Source: Stratiolaelaps scimitus (Eukaryota; Arthropoda; Arachnida; Mesostigmata; Laelapidae). From it: DNA of 64,000 nt. The stretch's first letter is position 1. Each line of letters starts with the position of its first letter. Location of the stretch: the NCBI GenBank assembly GCA_019614645.1, contig JABWDB010000032.1, forward strand, positions 620,001 through 684,000. Direction: 5' to 3'. A program made the position numbers and the translations under genes. The notes beneath the pieces were generated by a model. The model had not been told where the DNA came from. It searched no databases and saw only the letters and a list, made by a program, of their open reading frames with translations. Shown in pieces: positions 9,389 through 20,193 of this stretch.

Positions 9389-11083
9389 GATTTATTTCGA
9401 TATCACAGCAAGGATTCCCTTAGATTTATTCGAAGGGCCAAGGTAATTTCGATTTTGGGCACACGCTTAAGGAACCCGATGCGTTGGGGGGGATGGACGG
9501 ACTGTAGACCTTCCTCGTTCTAGATATTCCATTAAAAATATGTACAGGATGATATTCTTGGATACATTTGACGTTCGGCGGACGGTTGGTACAATCGTCG
9601 TCGGCCACTATAGCTGATTAATAGAGAAATAAAGGTAGATAATGGCAGTTTGTAGAAATACTCCTACCAAATGACTGCCAGCGGTTCTATGAATCGTCGG
9701 GTAATGGTCATATGCGATTGTCTCTGTCTTAACTCGCGATCTACTTAATGTCATTAACACGTATATGCGAAGTGTGTTCGACTTGTGCTGCTGCTGCTGC
9801 CGTGAACGATTTGGATTTTTGCCGTGAGACCTTGTATATCTATATATCTAAGCTGCTCTATCATTTTGGTCCAATGGGCGACAAAACGTCACTTCCAGGC
9901 AACACGTACTGCTTGACGGGTTACCAGATACAATTTGTTGCATTGACTACGATTCCGAATCGAAAATTCTGTCCGCGCACGTGGTTTCCTTTGCTGACAG
10001 CGACAATAACGGGGTTGGCGTTTTCTAATTGATTATTAATGAACGAGAGTTAATTCCGTTCGTAATCCATAACATTTACCGTCGGGACAGGGATTTCCAC
10101 GCTGATTTCAGTATCGAGAAATATGTGTATCCGTATGACGTGTCGTTACAAATATATATATATATATATATATATGTATATGTATATATGTAAGGAAAGC
10201 CATATATTCTATTGCCTCTGAAGGATCACAACACAAAGATTTGTCAGAATCGTTATGTCTCTACGGACCGTCATTAGTACCACGTGTATATAGATAACAC
10301 TTTTATTACAAAGAGAGATTATCAACAGCCGTGTTCGATCCATTGAGCTATAATGGAGAGGGAACATTTCTTGCAGATTGTTGCTTGCCCTACGAGTATA
10401 GCTTTAATAAGCCTCTTAATTGTGATTAAATAGACGATTACTTTATCGTATCAAGGTGATGAGTCAAATATTTTTGATATATATATTATTAAAGATGTGG
10501 GATAATCTTCGCCATTTATACATAACCGTGTCCGATGCTGCCAAGCTAAAATTGAATTGTTGAGTTCGCTCTATGTCATTTTTCGAGACACCTGATGATA
10601 ATAATAGTAATATAGTAATAATAATAATAAATAGTATTATAATAACAAAACATGAGGATTAACTCGGTGTTTCAAAAGTTATGACTTGTCTACCGAGCAA
10701 GTCTGCTTGAAGAGAGTCATAGATCATATCGGAATTAATCGATCCTCGCCTCAAATCCCTCATTGATCCTCCTTGCCTCGTATCCAAGGATATGATGATG
10801 CTTATGGGATCAGATCGTTTAACAATCTAGAACATCGAATGACGACAACACTACCCCGAGCCGCCCCTGACTCATGGCCATACTTGCTGATACACCCAAA
10901 TATTATCTCCCACACACACACACACTATCCGGACACAATTGTTAGCTCTTTGTTTATAAAGAAGTCAATTAATCAACGTTCAAATCATTGCAATACATGA
11001 ATAACAACAGTGACATTGTCGGTTTCAGTGTCTGCCTGTCTACCTATCTGTCAATTAACTAATAAATGAGAATTTGTGTATTA
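9389..11083. other. AT-rich unassigned stretch
   Basis: No gene found. It contains a (TA) tract at 10152-10175, an ATA/TAA-rich run at about 10588-10640, and a short (CA) run at about 10912-10924. A CTG run (about 9786-9800) is too short to call. Confidence 0.4.
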
Positions 11084-11180
11084 AAACAACAACAACAACA
11101 ACAACAACAACCGCGACAGCAACAACAACAACAGCAACAATCGCAACAACCGCAACAGCAATAACAACAACCGCAACGGC

Positions 11181-11216
<36 letters not shown>

Positions 11217-11272
11217 AGCAACAACCGCAACAGCAACAACAACAACAACACCGATAACAACAACAACCAAAC
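11084..11272. repeat. (CAA)n trinucleotide array with CGC/CAG interruptions
   Basis: About 190 bp of near-continuous CAA units broken by CCG, CAG, CGG and TAG variants. The block ACAACCGCAACAGCAA recurs, so there is higher-order structure. Because it lacks stops, long low-complexity frames (poly-Thr on plus, poly-Val/Cys/Leu on minus) open across it; these should not be taken as genes. Confidence 0.9.
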
Positions 11273-11488
11273 ACCAAATTATTGTACTGTTGCAATCAAA
11301 GCCGTGAAATGTAAGCTGGTCAACATATTCCCCCGCTACATTGGTGCTCATCCATCAATCTACAGATGTTCGTATGAATCGATTACAATATATGTGCGTT
11401 GGTGTCCTTCTGTCCGGTTCGTAATTTATAGCGGCGTCCTTATCGGAGTCAGATCAATCTGATTTTTGCGCTAGCCATAGACAATATG

Positions 11489-11545
11489 TTTCCCGGCTGA
11501 CGCTCAGCCTTAGACATTTGTACTCGGTCCGCGGTACAGTGACTA
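11489..11545 (-). mobile_element. SINE family B 3'-end fragment
   Basis: The plus strand shows TTTCCCGGCTGACGCTCAGC, CTTAGACATTTGTACTCGGT and CCGCGGTACAGT, matching reversed B ends elsewhere. It abuts a SINE C copy only a few bases downstream. Confidence 0.6.
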
Positions 11546-11552
11546 ATAATTC

Positions 11553-11737
11553 CTTTTTTCGAGCTGACCCTCCCGTATCTGACCTGGCGTCAGCTCTTAA
11601 CCTTTTAGGTATTAATATGAGAGGAGCTGTCGGGGCTACCACCTTTGCTTATTCTCTTCCTTATTCGTACCTGGCGAGAATCTTCAGATAAAGAAAGATG
11701 ATAAAGAACTCTCCAAAGCGATTCTCCAAAGCGTCTC
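11553..11737 (-). mobile_element. SINE family C, head-truncated
   Basis: On minus it runs from CTTTGGAGAGTTCTTTATC through ATCTGAAGATTCTCGCCAGG, GGTAGCCCCGACAGCTCCTC and CTAAAAGGTTAAGAGC to the stem-loop end. The terminal stem-loop is partly deleted (GAGGGTCAGCTCGAAAAAA). The tRNA head is missing. Confidence 0.8.
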
Positions 11738-12621
11738 AAGGGTGATATGACCTAATGGGTGGAACGAAAAAGCCATAAACGTTTCAAATTTGCCAGCCCC
11801 CGGGGGCGCTACTCAAAACTGATTCGTCAAGTGACGCTCATTAACGAATCCTTTAAAATCGCCGATCTACCTCTATGCATTTTAATCGTACAACTTGAAA
11901 CACTGATTGATCTCACGACGACAGCGACGGCTCGGAAGGTGTGTACAGCCAACGTAAATATCGTGCCCTTGCCAGGACTATTTTAACACCTAAGTTTCAA
12001 TAGCTGAGGTGAGTATGAACTGTATTTTGTTATCTGCGCCGAGAGACCGCCCGCCACCATCCACAAGTGTCTCCTACGAGTGATACCGTTCTTGGCATTA
12101 CAAATTTAATTATTCGCTCTATCGAATCTGGGATATCCCAAAGCCGGGGGGGGGGTCGTACGCATTGGAGAATCTCGTTTTTCCAAATACTCCTCGGATG
12201 TTTGAAAGTGACTCGTGGCTGATAATCGAATTTGCGGCGGCTCTTGAGGATCGGGGGACACTCCAAGCTTCAACACGAACCATGCGAAGTTGAGGAATTG
12301 TTGGGTCATTTTCATCTTCCGGATATGGATAAATTGAGCGGTACGTTGAATTGATTTAACTAAACAATGAACAGTAAAAGCAATATACACTTACCATTTG
12401 TCTTGAAGTTGTTGTCAAATGATTGTTGCCGAAATATCCCTCTATACATATAAGATATATACACGAGGGACGTTTAAATGTATATGTAGTATTTTACCAG
12501 ATGCACCGCGGAGGTTGTGGATAGGTTTTGAGATCGAGGGTGCGGTGGCGATAGAGGTGCTAACCACCCGCCCCGGGACCTTAAGGTGCGAGCGCCTTGA
12601 TATACGTCCCTTCTTTTTTTT
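11738..12621. other. No recognised feature
   Basis: Unassigned. A GTGAGTAT at about 12007 resembles a splice donor, but the frame leading to it has already stopped. A G run lies at 12147-12154. Confidence 0.35.
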
Positions 12622-12706
12622 TGTCGAGCTGAATCTCAGCCTTAAACATTGAACTTAGTCCATGGTACAACTGCTTTCGGCATTGCTTCATAAGACGGAC
12701 TCCCAA
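12622..12706 (-). mobile_element. SINE family B fragment fused to a SINE A
   Basis: The plus strand reads GTCGAGCTGAATCTCAGCC, AACATTGAACTTAGTCC, then TGGTACAACTGCTTTCGGC and ATTGCTTCATAAGACGGAC. It stops where a forward A SINE begins. Its terminal CGAGCTGAATCTCAG is intermediate between typical B and C ends. Confidence 0.75.
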
Positions 12707-12716
12707 GTGACTCTTC

Positions 12717-12860
12717 ACGGTGGCTTGGACGGCTAAGCCTCTGGCTATCGGAAGCCAGAGGCCGCAGGTTCGAGCCCCGCTGCGTGATGACATATAAGAG
12801 AGCTGAAGCATTGCAAAATTGCAGCTCCTTTAATAAACCCATAAAACCTTTACCTTTACC
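12717..12860 (+). mobile_element. SINE family A, full length
   Basis: Head ACGGTGGCTTGGACGGCTAAG, anticodon-like stem CTCTGGCTATCGGAAGCCAGAG, and B box GGTTCGAGCCC. Then CTGCGTGATGACATATAAG, GCATTGCAAAATTGCAGCTC and a CCTTTACCTTTACC tail. It lies directly after a reversed B fragment and 7 bases before a reversed A tail. Confidence 0.85.
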
Positions 12861-12905
12861 CTGGCGAGGTAAAGGTAAAGGTTTTATGGGTTTATTAAAG
12901 GAGCT
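12823..12905. repeat. Perfect 38 bp inverted repeat made of two SINE A tails
   Basis: Left arm 12823-12860 and right arm 12868-12905 are reverse complements over 38 of 38 bases, with a 7-base spacer (CTGGCGA). Both arms are the 3' end of family A. Confidence 0.95.
12868..12905 (-). mobile_element. SINE family A 3'-tail fragment
   Basis: The short reversed A end forms the right arm of the palindrome. Nothing of the body continues past GGAGCT. Confidence 0.75.
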
Positions 12906-15642
12906 GGTAGGTATTACCCCCCTATAACGATATATTCTGTGAACACTGTGTGTCAGCCTTAAAAATCGAATGAATTAGTTCATTGAGGAGCTCTTGCGGA
13001 ACAGAGGCCAAGGGTACTTTTGTGGAACTCCTGCCCGAGGGGAACTCCTGACCATTAAATGTCACCCCATCCACTTAAGCTTCACTCTCTACGCAGACAG
13101 GATCTACTGGGCGAAATAGTACTACGGACTAGCAAGAAAGAGGTCAATGGTTAGTTCACGTTGAATTGCTTTCCCCGAGCCCGCGTTTCAATGGGGCAGG
13201 ACAGCCAATCAGGTGGCCAAGTCCCGGATTCAAATTTTCAATTATACCGGTCAGCAAAGAATTCACGCGTTGATTGTAGAGAGGGTTCGTCGGCACGGTG
13301 CTCCCTTAGCGTGGGCGGTGTTTTCGACTTGCAGATTAATTACTTGTCCACTTGGTTAGGGTAATTAAGAATATTAGGTAGCCGTCCTCCAAGTGTGTCC
13401 TTTGGGTCCGATAAATGAAACCAACCTTCGGTCATTCAATGGTAAACTCGGTAAGTTTCCACTGTTCGAGAATACGCGGGAAGAATATTGGATCGATTCT
13501 TCCAGTCGATCCGGGCTAATGCGCACGCGTCTCAAAGTCGAGCTAAGGAATCATCCTGAAACATCATGTTGAAAGCAGCAGCACAATTCAACATCCACAC
13601 ATCATCGTTCCTATACGTACAACGCATAGGGGGGTAGTTGCGTGCGAACTGACATCAATGAAAAATGATTTCGGCTGACTCTCAGCTAAAGTTTGACGTC
13701 TACGAAATTGCTTTTTGCGTTGCGCTCAAGGGTCCGTCTCACGAGACCGACATCAATCTATCGGGCCCTCGCATTGGACCTCGGTGCCTTTTCGGGGAAG
13801 CACTTCATACGTATTTGTCAGTACGTAAAAACGTATTTGTTAGCGTTGTACGTTTCGCCGTTAACTGGAATCGCTCGAACAGCCGTCCCATTATAGCCGT
13901 CGTCCGCTGGTATACTAGACGTTGACTAACCTAGACGCTGTTCTTTTTATACGTTTATTTGTACTGGTGTAGTGCTGAAACACTCCGAGTGCTCCCAAGG
14001 GCGTATGTAACAACACCAATAATCTAAGCATCACATCGCCGACCCTCGGAACGTGTATACACTCACATATACATATGTTACACCAGGGAGACGCCAAGGA
14101 ACTCACGAAGTGCTAAGACGTGCTATACGTGGCTGAGAAACGTCTATGGATAACATGTGCCGACAACAGACAATATTCGTCCGCCACGAACAACACACCG
14201 TCGTCTATGAGGACATCGGGCATCGTCCGGTATCGGTACAGATTGATCAAGATTCGTTCCTAGGGGATCCTAAGGTTCGTTCGGTCGACGTAACTCCACA
14301 ACATGACCTGAGCATATATATATATATATATATATACGTGAACTAGCTCCGCCTGCTCCATTTTATGCAACCCATTCTGAAGACGTTACTCGTAAAAGAC
14401 ACTTTCATAGTTCTCGTACGTAGAAATCGTATAAATATTTCTACACTTCAATGTATCGTAGGATACCATTTCGATACTCTTTTCCTTTTCAACCGAGTGT
14501 TGAAAAGGGAAGTTGAAGCCCCACCACTCGAATCCATCGATGTGATTCTCGAGCCGCCTGCGATAGTGGCCCGTGTCGCGATGCAGAATCACGTGTTACG
14601 CTTTGTCCTGTAACCGATGGCTTCATGCAAATTCGTTGAATGCAGAAGACGTCAAACAAGGTACAAGGTATCCATGTACCTTTGGCTGTTGCTACAGTGC
14701 TGATCTGAAGTGGTCCTGGTTAAGAAAAAAACAGATGGTGATAGTTTGTAAATATATTTGGGCATATTCATGTATTGGATATTCCATAACAAAGGCTGCA
14801 AGTGTGCAACGTGGTATACGCTTCGAAAGGGCGCATAGCCTTGTAAGCGAGATGAGTTCACTACTTTAGCTGGACGTGCAAGCTCTGTGAATGAGTGGAT
14901 GTCGAACGATCTGCTGTCAATAATTAATGTAGAGTTGTTGGCTTGTTAACGGAACTGCAATCTTATCACAACGCTGAAAGTTCTCGTACAAATAATAGCG
15001 AAAAGCAAGTGCCGTCTCATGGATTGCGTCAAATACGACCGATTTCTGGAAACAGCACTATTTACATTTAATTTTTAGTGTTGTCAATAATTTTTTTAAT
15101 TTTATTTAGTGTCAATCAATAGTGCTAGTTGATAGAGCAATAATTTAGTAATTTAATCAATAGTGCTCATGGTGGATTGAAGCGGCGGACGGATATTTAT
15201 TCGAAACGTCTCCTTAATTACTTGACAAGTAGAACCAATATCTACTTGACAAGTAGAATATTGGAGATTTGATCTGAAAATTTGCACGCATAACACCACG
15301 GTGCGCGAAGGAAATCACGCAATTTTGCGAGGTTACATGAGGACTTTTTTGACGCATTGTAAAACACGATGTTTCGACTGTGTTTCGAGAGAGTTGCGTA
15401 ACCCTTTTGAATGACAGATAGCCCACCATAAGGTGACTTATCGAACACCCTGTAATTTCTGCGTCTCTCGGCAACCCTCGCCCAATTGGAAAGCGCAATT
15501 CGTTACCTGCTCGCCACCGAGTTTAGGTTGATTAGGGTGTGGATTTTATATGTCGACCTGTGCTTATGGATCCCAATTTCGACTAAACCTTACCCTTTAG
15601 GTCTTCTTGGAGCCAGTTAATATTTGCAGAGTGTGGACAGAC
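12906..15642. other. Long unassigned stretch
   Basis: No convincing gene. Possible degraded B end at 13669-13735 (TTCGGCTGACTCTCAGC). Two copies of ACGTATTTGT at about 13809 and 13830, a (TA) tract at 14314-14335, and a short hairpin at about 14482-14509 (CCTTTTCAAC / GTTGAAAAGG). TACTTGACAAGTAGAA occurs twice near 15220-15260. Confidence 0.4.
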
Positions 15643-15830
15643 GGGGCCCTGGTGCACCTTCATGTGAGCCTGCCTTCGGCAACCGGAGGAGACACCAAGG
15701 TGTCCAGAGGGGTTCGACCCCTCATCACCGTTGCACATTTGCATTTAGTAGAGGGGTTGTCGGTCTTATGAAGCAATGTCCCCAAAGCAGGACATTCTGT
15801 GGACCAAGTTCAATGTTTCAGGTTGAAACG
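15643..15830 (+). mobile_element. SINE family B, nearly full length
   Basis: Starts near GGGGCCCTGGTGCA (degraded A-box region) and continues through GGAGGAGACACCAAGGTG. B box region GGGTTCGACCCC and the body CCGTTGCACATTTGCATT and GTCTTATGAAGCAATG follow. The end (CAATGTTTCAGG) is diverged. Confidence 0.75.
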
Positions 15831-15985
15831 TCTGCCCCGAAAAGTTACGTTACCTTAGGATATCCTGGACAAATTCTATTTTTGGCCTTTAAAGATATTC
15901 CCCAGTTGTCGCTCCGCGTGCTCCCATCGAGTGAATGTCATGATGCTGCATACGATGCGACATGATACTACATTGAAAATTTGCA

Positions 15986-16061
15986 AATTTTCCCGGCAAA
16001 CACTCAGCCTTAAACATCGAACGTCCACTGTACAACTGCTTTCGGCGTTGCTTCCTAAGAC
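15986..16061 (-). mobile_element. SINE family B 3' half, reversed
   Basis: The plus strand shows TTTTCCCGGCAAACACTCAG, GTACAACTGCTTTCGGCG and TTGCTTCCTAAGAC, which is the reversed 3' half of B. It meets a forward B copy head to head. Confidence 0.7.
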
Positions 16062-16216
16062 AGAGGTCGGGGGAGTCGTTCGTAGGTGCACGCGAGGAGG
16101 TCTCGATTCTCTGACACCGTTGAACATTTATGCCTTTGACAGCGGTTGTCCGTCTTACGGAGCAAGAGTGCCGACAGCAATTATACCGTCGACTGAGCTC
16201 AATGTTCAAGGCTTAG
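16062..16216 (+). mobile_element. SINE family B, diverged
   Basis: Forward B: GTAGGTGCACGCGAGGAGG, a decayed B box (TCTCGATTCTC), then ACACCGTTGAACATTTATG, GGTTGTCCGTCTTACGGAGC and TATACCGTCGACTGAGCTC. It forms an inverted pair with the adjacent fragment. Confidence 0.65.
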
Positions 16217-16335
16217 TGAAAGTAGCCAGCCCGTAATAGCTATCTCCACCATATTTCATAGAACGGACCCCTTAAATAATTCAAATGCAAAGCTGCATAC
16301 GCATGTGAGCTCGAATCACATTGTATCACATCTTC

Positions 16336-16405
16336 TATTGTAATATCTTACATTGTATATTTTAAGGCGCACAATCACACATAGTCAATATTGACCAAAC
16401 GCTTT
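16336..16405 (+). repeat. Dispersed repeat E (copy 1, partial)
   Basis: TTGTATATTTTAAGGCGCAC then AATCA..AGTCAATATTGACC matches copies at 27985-28130 and 40672-40787. Function unknown; possibly a retroelement 3' end. Confidence 0.5.
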
Positions 16406-16936
16406 GTTTGGTATACGACAACAATCTCCACGAAGGTATCGCCGTCCCATACACGCCGCATATGATATCTGTCCTAGTTCCCTAAGGCTCTGCTATGTCC
16501 GAGGCTGAAGCGGCCATGGAAATCTCTCACGCGTGTGTTTGTATTCCATGAAAGAGAGAGAGCCTACGGGCGAGAATATGATTAGCGCCGATGGCCAGGC
16601 GGATAAGGGAACGAGGTAGGTGAAACTGCCGAGAAACGGCGAGTGGACAGATACTGATACTTATGCCGCCAGACGGCCTGTATCGCTGCTTAAACGGCTG
16701 GCTCCGTTGGGGCTGGCGAGAGAAGAGATTTGACAGGTGGCTCATTGATGCATAAACAGCGATCGTAAGAGGCTTAGAATGTAGTAAACTAGACGGAGGA
16801 TATTCGCCTTCGACGGCCTCAACGTCTTGGACTGCTAGACAGGAGGGACAGGAGCGACATAGACATATATGTTCAGGATGAACATTCCTCGCAGATGCCG
16901 AGGAATCTCCGTAGATTCTTACCGGATACGAAAAGT
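16406..16936. other. No recognised feature
   Basis: Unassigned, with one local hairpin (CCAAACGCTTTGTTTGG at about 16396-16412). Confidence 0.35.
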
Positions 16937-17034
16937 AAAGGCATTTAAAAGGGGGTTGTCCTTTTTTACGACACCTTATGCAGAAAGCAGTTCCATAGAC
17001 GTTAAATGCCGGCGGTGAGTGGGCCCGGAAAATT
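16937..17034 (+). mobile_element. SINE family B, head-truncated
   Basis: AGGCATTTAAAAGGGGGTTG, a diverged TCCGTCTTACGAAGC block, CAGAAAGCAGTTCCATAGAC and the terminal GGGCCCGGAAAAT. Confidence 0.65.
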
Positions 17035-17164
17035 TACTAGGTACAAAGCGTACGATAAGACAATAAATGTAAGTAAAGATAGCCCCCTATAGGTTTTCGA
17101 ACCAGTACCGACGTGTTGTATCGAGGTAGGTCACATAACAGGACCTGCAGGTCATAGAACAGGG

Positions 17165-17345
17165 TCGAGCCCGGTGGCGTGGCGAAGCATTCGTGTGCGC
17201 CTTGCAATCGGAGGAGAGACACGAAGGTGCGCGGGTTCGATTCCCACCGTTGGACATTTGCATTTAAAAGGGGTTGTCCGTCTTACGAAGCAATGCTAAA
17301 AGCAGTTGTACCGTGGACGTTAAATGTTGGCTGAGAGTCAGCTCA
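17165..17345 (+). mobile_element. SINE family B, full length (reference copy)
   Basis: Head GAGCCCGGTGGCGTGGCGAA (A-box region), then GCATTCGTGTGCGCCTTGC, AATCGGAGGAGAGACACGAA, and exact B box GGTTCGATTCC. The body reads CACATTTGCATTT-like, GGGGTTGTCCGTCTTACG, AAGCAATGCTAAAAGCAG, TTGTACCGTGGACGTTAAAT. It ends in the GGCTGAGAGTCAGC stem-loop. This is the cleanest B copy and defines the family here. Confidence 0.85.
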
Positions 17346-17442
17346 CAACAATCTTAAGCATAGGGAACCAAACGGCGGTTGGCAACTTAGATAGTCACCA
17401 TCACTTCGTATGTCTAAATGTCAATGTTTAATTGGCTGACAA

Positions 17443-17480
17443 CGGGACTGCGCATTTTTACAATGCTCAACGTCCTTGGT
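17443..17480 (-). mobile_element. SINE family A short reversed fragment
   Basis: GGGACTGCGCATTTTTACAA then TGCTCAACGTCC resembles the reversed A body. It directly precedes a forward A copy, giving an inverted arrangement. Confidence 0.5.
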
Positions 17481-17483
17481 CAC

Positions 17484-17574
17484 CCTGCGTGTAGTGACAT
17501 ATAAGAGAACTTAAGCATTGTAAAAACTGCAGTTCCTTTAATAAAGCAATGAAACTTTACCTTTTACCTTTACC
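17484..17574 (+). mobile_element. SINE family A, 5'-truncated
   Basis: CCTGCGTGTAGTGACATATA, AGAGAACTTAAGCATTGT, GCAGTTCCTTTAATAAAGC and a TTTACCTTTTACCTTTACC tail. No head. Confidence 0.8.
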
Positions 17575-18432
17575 CTGCTATACGTCATCCGATTCATAGG
17601 GTTTTTGAGAATGCAGCCGAAACATGATCGGTCGGAGAACAAGCAGCGGCAAATTCAAAACTGGTTCAATCTCGCGTCGACAATAAACCGACCTTCGGGT
17701 ACCCGTTGAGAAGCCTAATAGGCCGGGTGGCCTGCCGTATGCCTCGCATTGTGCTTGGATAGTGGACGAGGCCCATTGGTTCAGTGGTTCAAGCGGTCCA
17801 TTGGCCTGTCCCGGGGTATAGCCAATCGAGGGAACGTGCTCGGCCTTGAGATCTTTGTTCTCCACGTTCGTAACACGTACCTACATTCGGGTTTTTTGTT
17901 CGCGATGAATTAAAAGTCTTGGCACGCATCAAGTAAAAGCACGCCTGAGAGACTATTCAGGCCGAGCTGCTGTGTGGATTGGATTATTTGCCAACAGAAT
18001 ACTGTGAATTTACTGTTAATTACTTATACAACTTGAAGCATGCAATAGTTAGAGAAGTCGCTGGGGAGAGAGTGTCAGGCCAAGGCTGTAATGGTGGATT
18101 GTTTATCTATAACTCATGTATATCATGTATATTTATTGAGCCACTTGTGCAAGTTACGGTCATCGCCCTCAAATTTGTATGATCTGGAACTATTTTAATA
18201 ATTTTGATTTGTTTCAATATCCCATAGAGTATGTACGTGTTGCTCATTACTGTATTCAATCCCAAAAAATACAAAAATAGTCATAAATATCACAAAACAA
18301 ACAAACATTTCCTCATTTTCCTCCCATAATATGTAGAGTCGACTAATTAACGGCGCCTCCTTAGGCAAGATCCTCAGATTATTACGTCGTGGGAGTCGAA
18401 CCTGCAACCTCTGGCTTTGTACTACTATAAAT
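17575..18432. other. No recognised gene; possible A-head trace at the end
   Basis: Unassigned. At about 18388-18417 GGGAGTCGAACCTGCAACC resembles a reversed A-family B box, too short to call. Confidence 0.35.
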
Positions 18433-18560
18433 TTTTCCGACTGACTCACAGCCAACTTTTAACGTCCACGGTGCTGCTTTAGGGGCATAAGGCTTCATGG
18501 GACGGACAACCCCTTTTAAATGCCCCCGTATGTCCAACGGTGGGGATTGAACCCGTCATC
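18433..18560 (-). mobile_element. SINE family B, head-truncated
   Basis: The plus strand shows TTTTTCCGACTGACTCACAG, CCAACTTTTAACGTCCACGG, GGACGGACAACCCCTTTTAA and GTGGGGATTGAACCCG (reversed B box). The head is lost. Confidence 0.75.
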
Positions 18561-18846
18561 TACAGGCTTTGTACTACCACTACTACTGCTGCTACTTAGT
18601 GTTATTCCCTTTAGGCATTCCCTTTTAATGTGGGTTTGGCCCTTTGGTTATCAGACGAGCTGAACAGCGTGGCCTCTTTCTGGCCGTTTTAGAGTACCCT
18701 CATGCAGTGTTTCCTTTGAAACAAAACTCAGCAATGAGCGACGCGATTGAGAGGTAGCCAACTATTTGTTGTAGATCACTTAATAAGCACTATCACTCCC
18801 TCCATCAGAACCCGGTAAATAAGGGACCCGAACATCCCAGCGGAAG

Positions 18847-19563
18847 CTGTTTAGTAATAAGGAGAGTCTCAATTATCCAGCTGTACCACGTATACATTAA
18901 AGGTTGTATGGGGACCATATGATTCCTCGAATTTTTTGAAATTGTAAAGTAACCATGCGAATTTCGTCTGAACTGTTCGTCCGTTTGCGCGAGATACTAG
19001 GATTGGTAGTGATCTTGTGAGGGGCACATACCGGTGGGGTTATACTAATAAGACCTAATTAGATTGCTGTTGCGTTTCAAGTGCTCATTTTGGAACCCTT
19101 TTTAGCTTCTCGATTTCGAACAATGGCTAAGAGGACATCGCCATTACCATGAAGGCGTGCGCTCTTTTTACATCATCATTGCTTTGGCCATTTAAATAAT
19201 TGTCGTGATCCTCCAACCGAATTAAGTTAAACCGACCGGCCTTTGCTGGAGTACAGTGGATATTTGAGTGTCCCTTGAGCGCAGTCGGGCGCACAGTAGT
19301 CTGACAGTAGTTAGTAAAGGTGCTTAAGGCTTTATTGGTTTATTAAGGGAACTGCAATTTTACAATTCTTAAGTTCTCTTACATGTCGGGACAAGGGATT
19401 CGAACTTGCGGCGTATGTCCTTTTACAGCCGGAGACTTAGCCGTCGAAGCCACCACGCTGAGTATAGACCATCAAGTTTCGGCCTTCGTGGAAGATACCT
19501 CTGGGAGAAGGCGATGAGAAATTTCTAATTCAGAAATGGATTTTCCCCAAACAAGTAAAATCG
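18847..19563. repeat. Diverged tandem duplication, unit 1 (contains a SINE A)
   Basis: Shares ordered blocks with 19582-20193: TAGTAA.AAGAGTCT, CATTAAAG.TTGTATGGGGA, ATTGCT.TTGCGTTTCAAG, the GATCCT.CAAC block, GATATTTGAGT, TTGAGC.C.G, GCGCACAGT and AAATGGATTTTCCC. The SINE A at 19313-19462 sits only in this unit. No coding frame or known family recognised. Confidence 0.75.
19313..19462 (-). mobile_element. SINE family A, full length, inserted in unit 1
   Basis: Reversed A: GGCTTTATTGGTTTATTAAG, GGAACTGCAATTTTACAATT, CTTAAGTTCTCTTACATGTC, GGGATTCGAACTTGCGG, TTTTACAGCCGGAGACTTAG and CCGTCGAAGCCACCACGCTG. It is absent from the paralogous position in unit 2 (near 20088), so it arrived after the duplication or was lost from one unit. 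Confidence 0.85.
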
Positions 19564-19581
19564 GCAGGGCAAAAACGAACG

Positions 19582-20193
19582 ACCTTGTTCAATAGTAAGA
19601 AGAGTCTACTTGTGTCTGTGTTATGCAAGCCGCTGCATAAAACTGCATTAAAGCTTGTATGGGGATCGTATACTTCCTCGCGGTACAAAGCGCTTCTGCG
19701 AACTTTGCCGGAACAGTTTGCCCATCCGTATCTGCAAGGGGCCTAAGGGCTAAAACGAATCTCGTGAGGTGTGTAATAGTAGCAATAGTTATAATGATAT
19801 TATATTAAGGCTTAATTCAATTGCTATTGCGTTTCAAGAGCTCATTGTCGAACACTTTTGGCCTCTCGATGTTAAGCAACCTCGAGGAAGTAGGGGTCCG
19901 CATAACCATGGAGGTACAATCGTCTCACTGGACATTACCAGAGGCACTTTGGAATAATTCCCTTGATCCTGCAACATGACCCGAATGAATTTACCCCCAA
20001 CGACGTATGGGTATTCGCGTTTCGGGCACCCGCGGATATTTGAGTTTCCTTGAGCACGGTTTTGCGCACAGTTACCTGACGAATTATAGGCCACCATTTT
20101 TTGGTAATTCTCGGGGGAAAAGGTCTTGAAGAAGGCTAAATACAAGATCTCTAAATTCAAAAATGGATTTCCCTAAAATCCAAAAAAAAACCA
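19582..20193. repeat. Diverged tandem duplication, unit 2
   Basis: Same block order as unit 1 without the SINE. Sequence is well diverged between blocks, so the duplication is old. Confidence 0.75.

Noticed and set aside
11055..11351. Long frames across the CAA array on both strands
   Set aside because: They are produced by a stop-free trinucleotide array (poly-Thr, poly-Val, poly-Cys or poly-Leu) and carry no complex sequence.
12000..12020. Splice-donor-like GAG|GTGAGTAT
   Set aside because: The only frame leading to it stops at 11986, so it does not close a coding exon.
15433..15460. Possible transposon end resembling ACAGGGTGTTCGATAAGT (reversed)
   Set aside because: No inverted partner is found upstream and no transposase homology in between; a short resemblance only.
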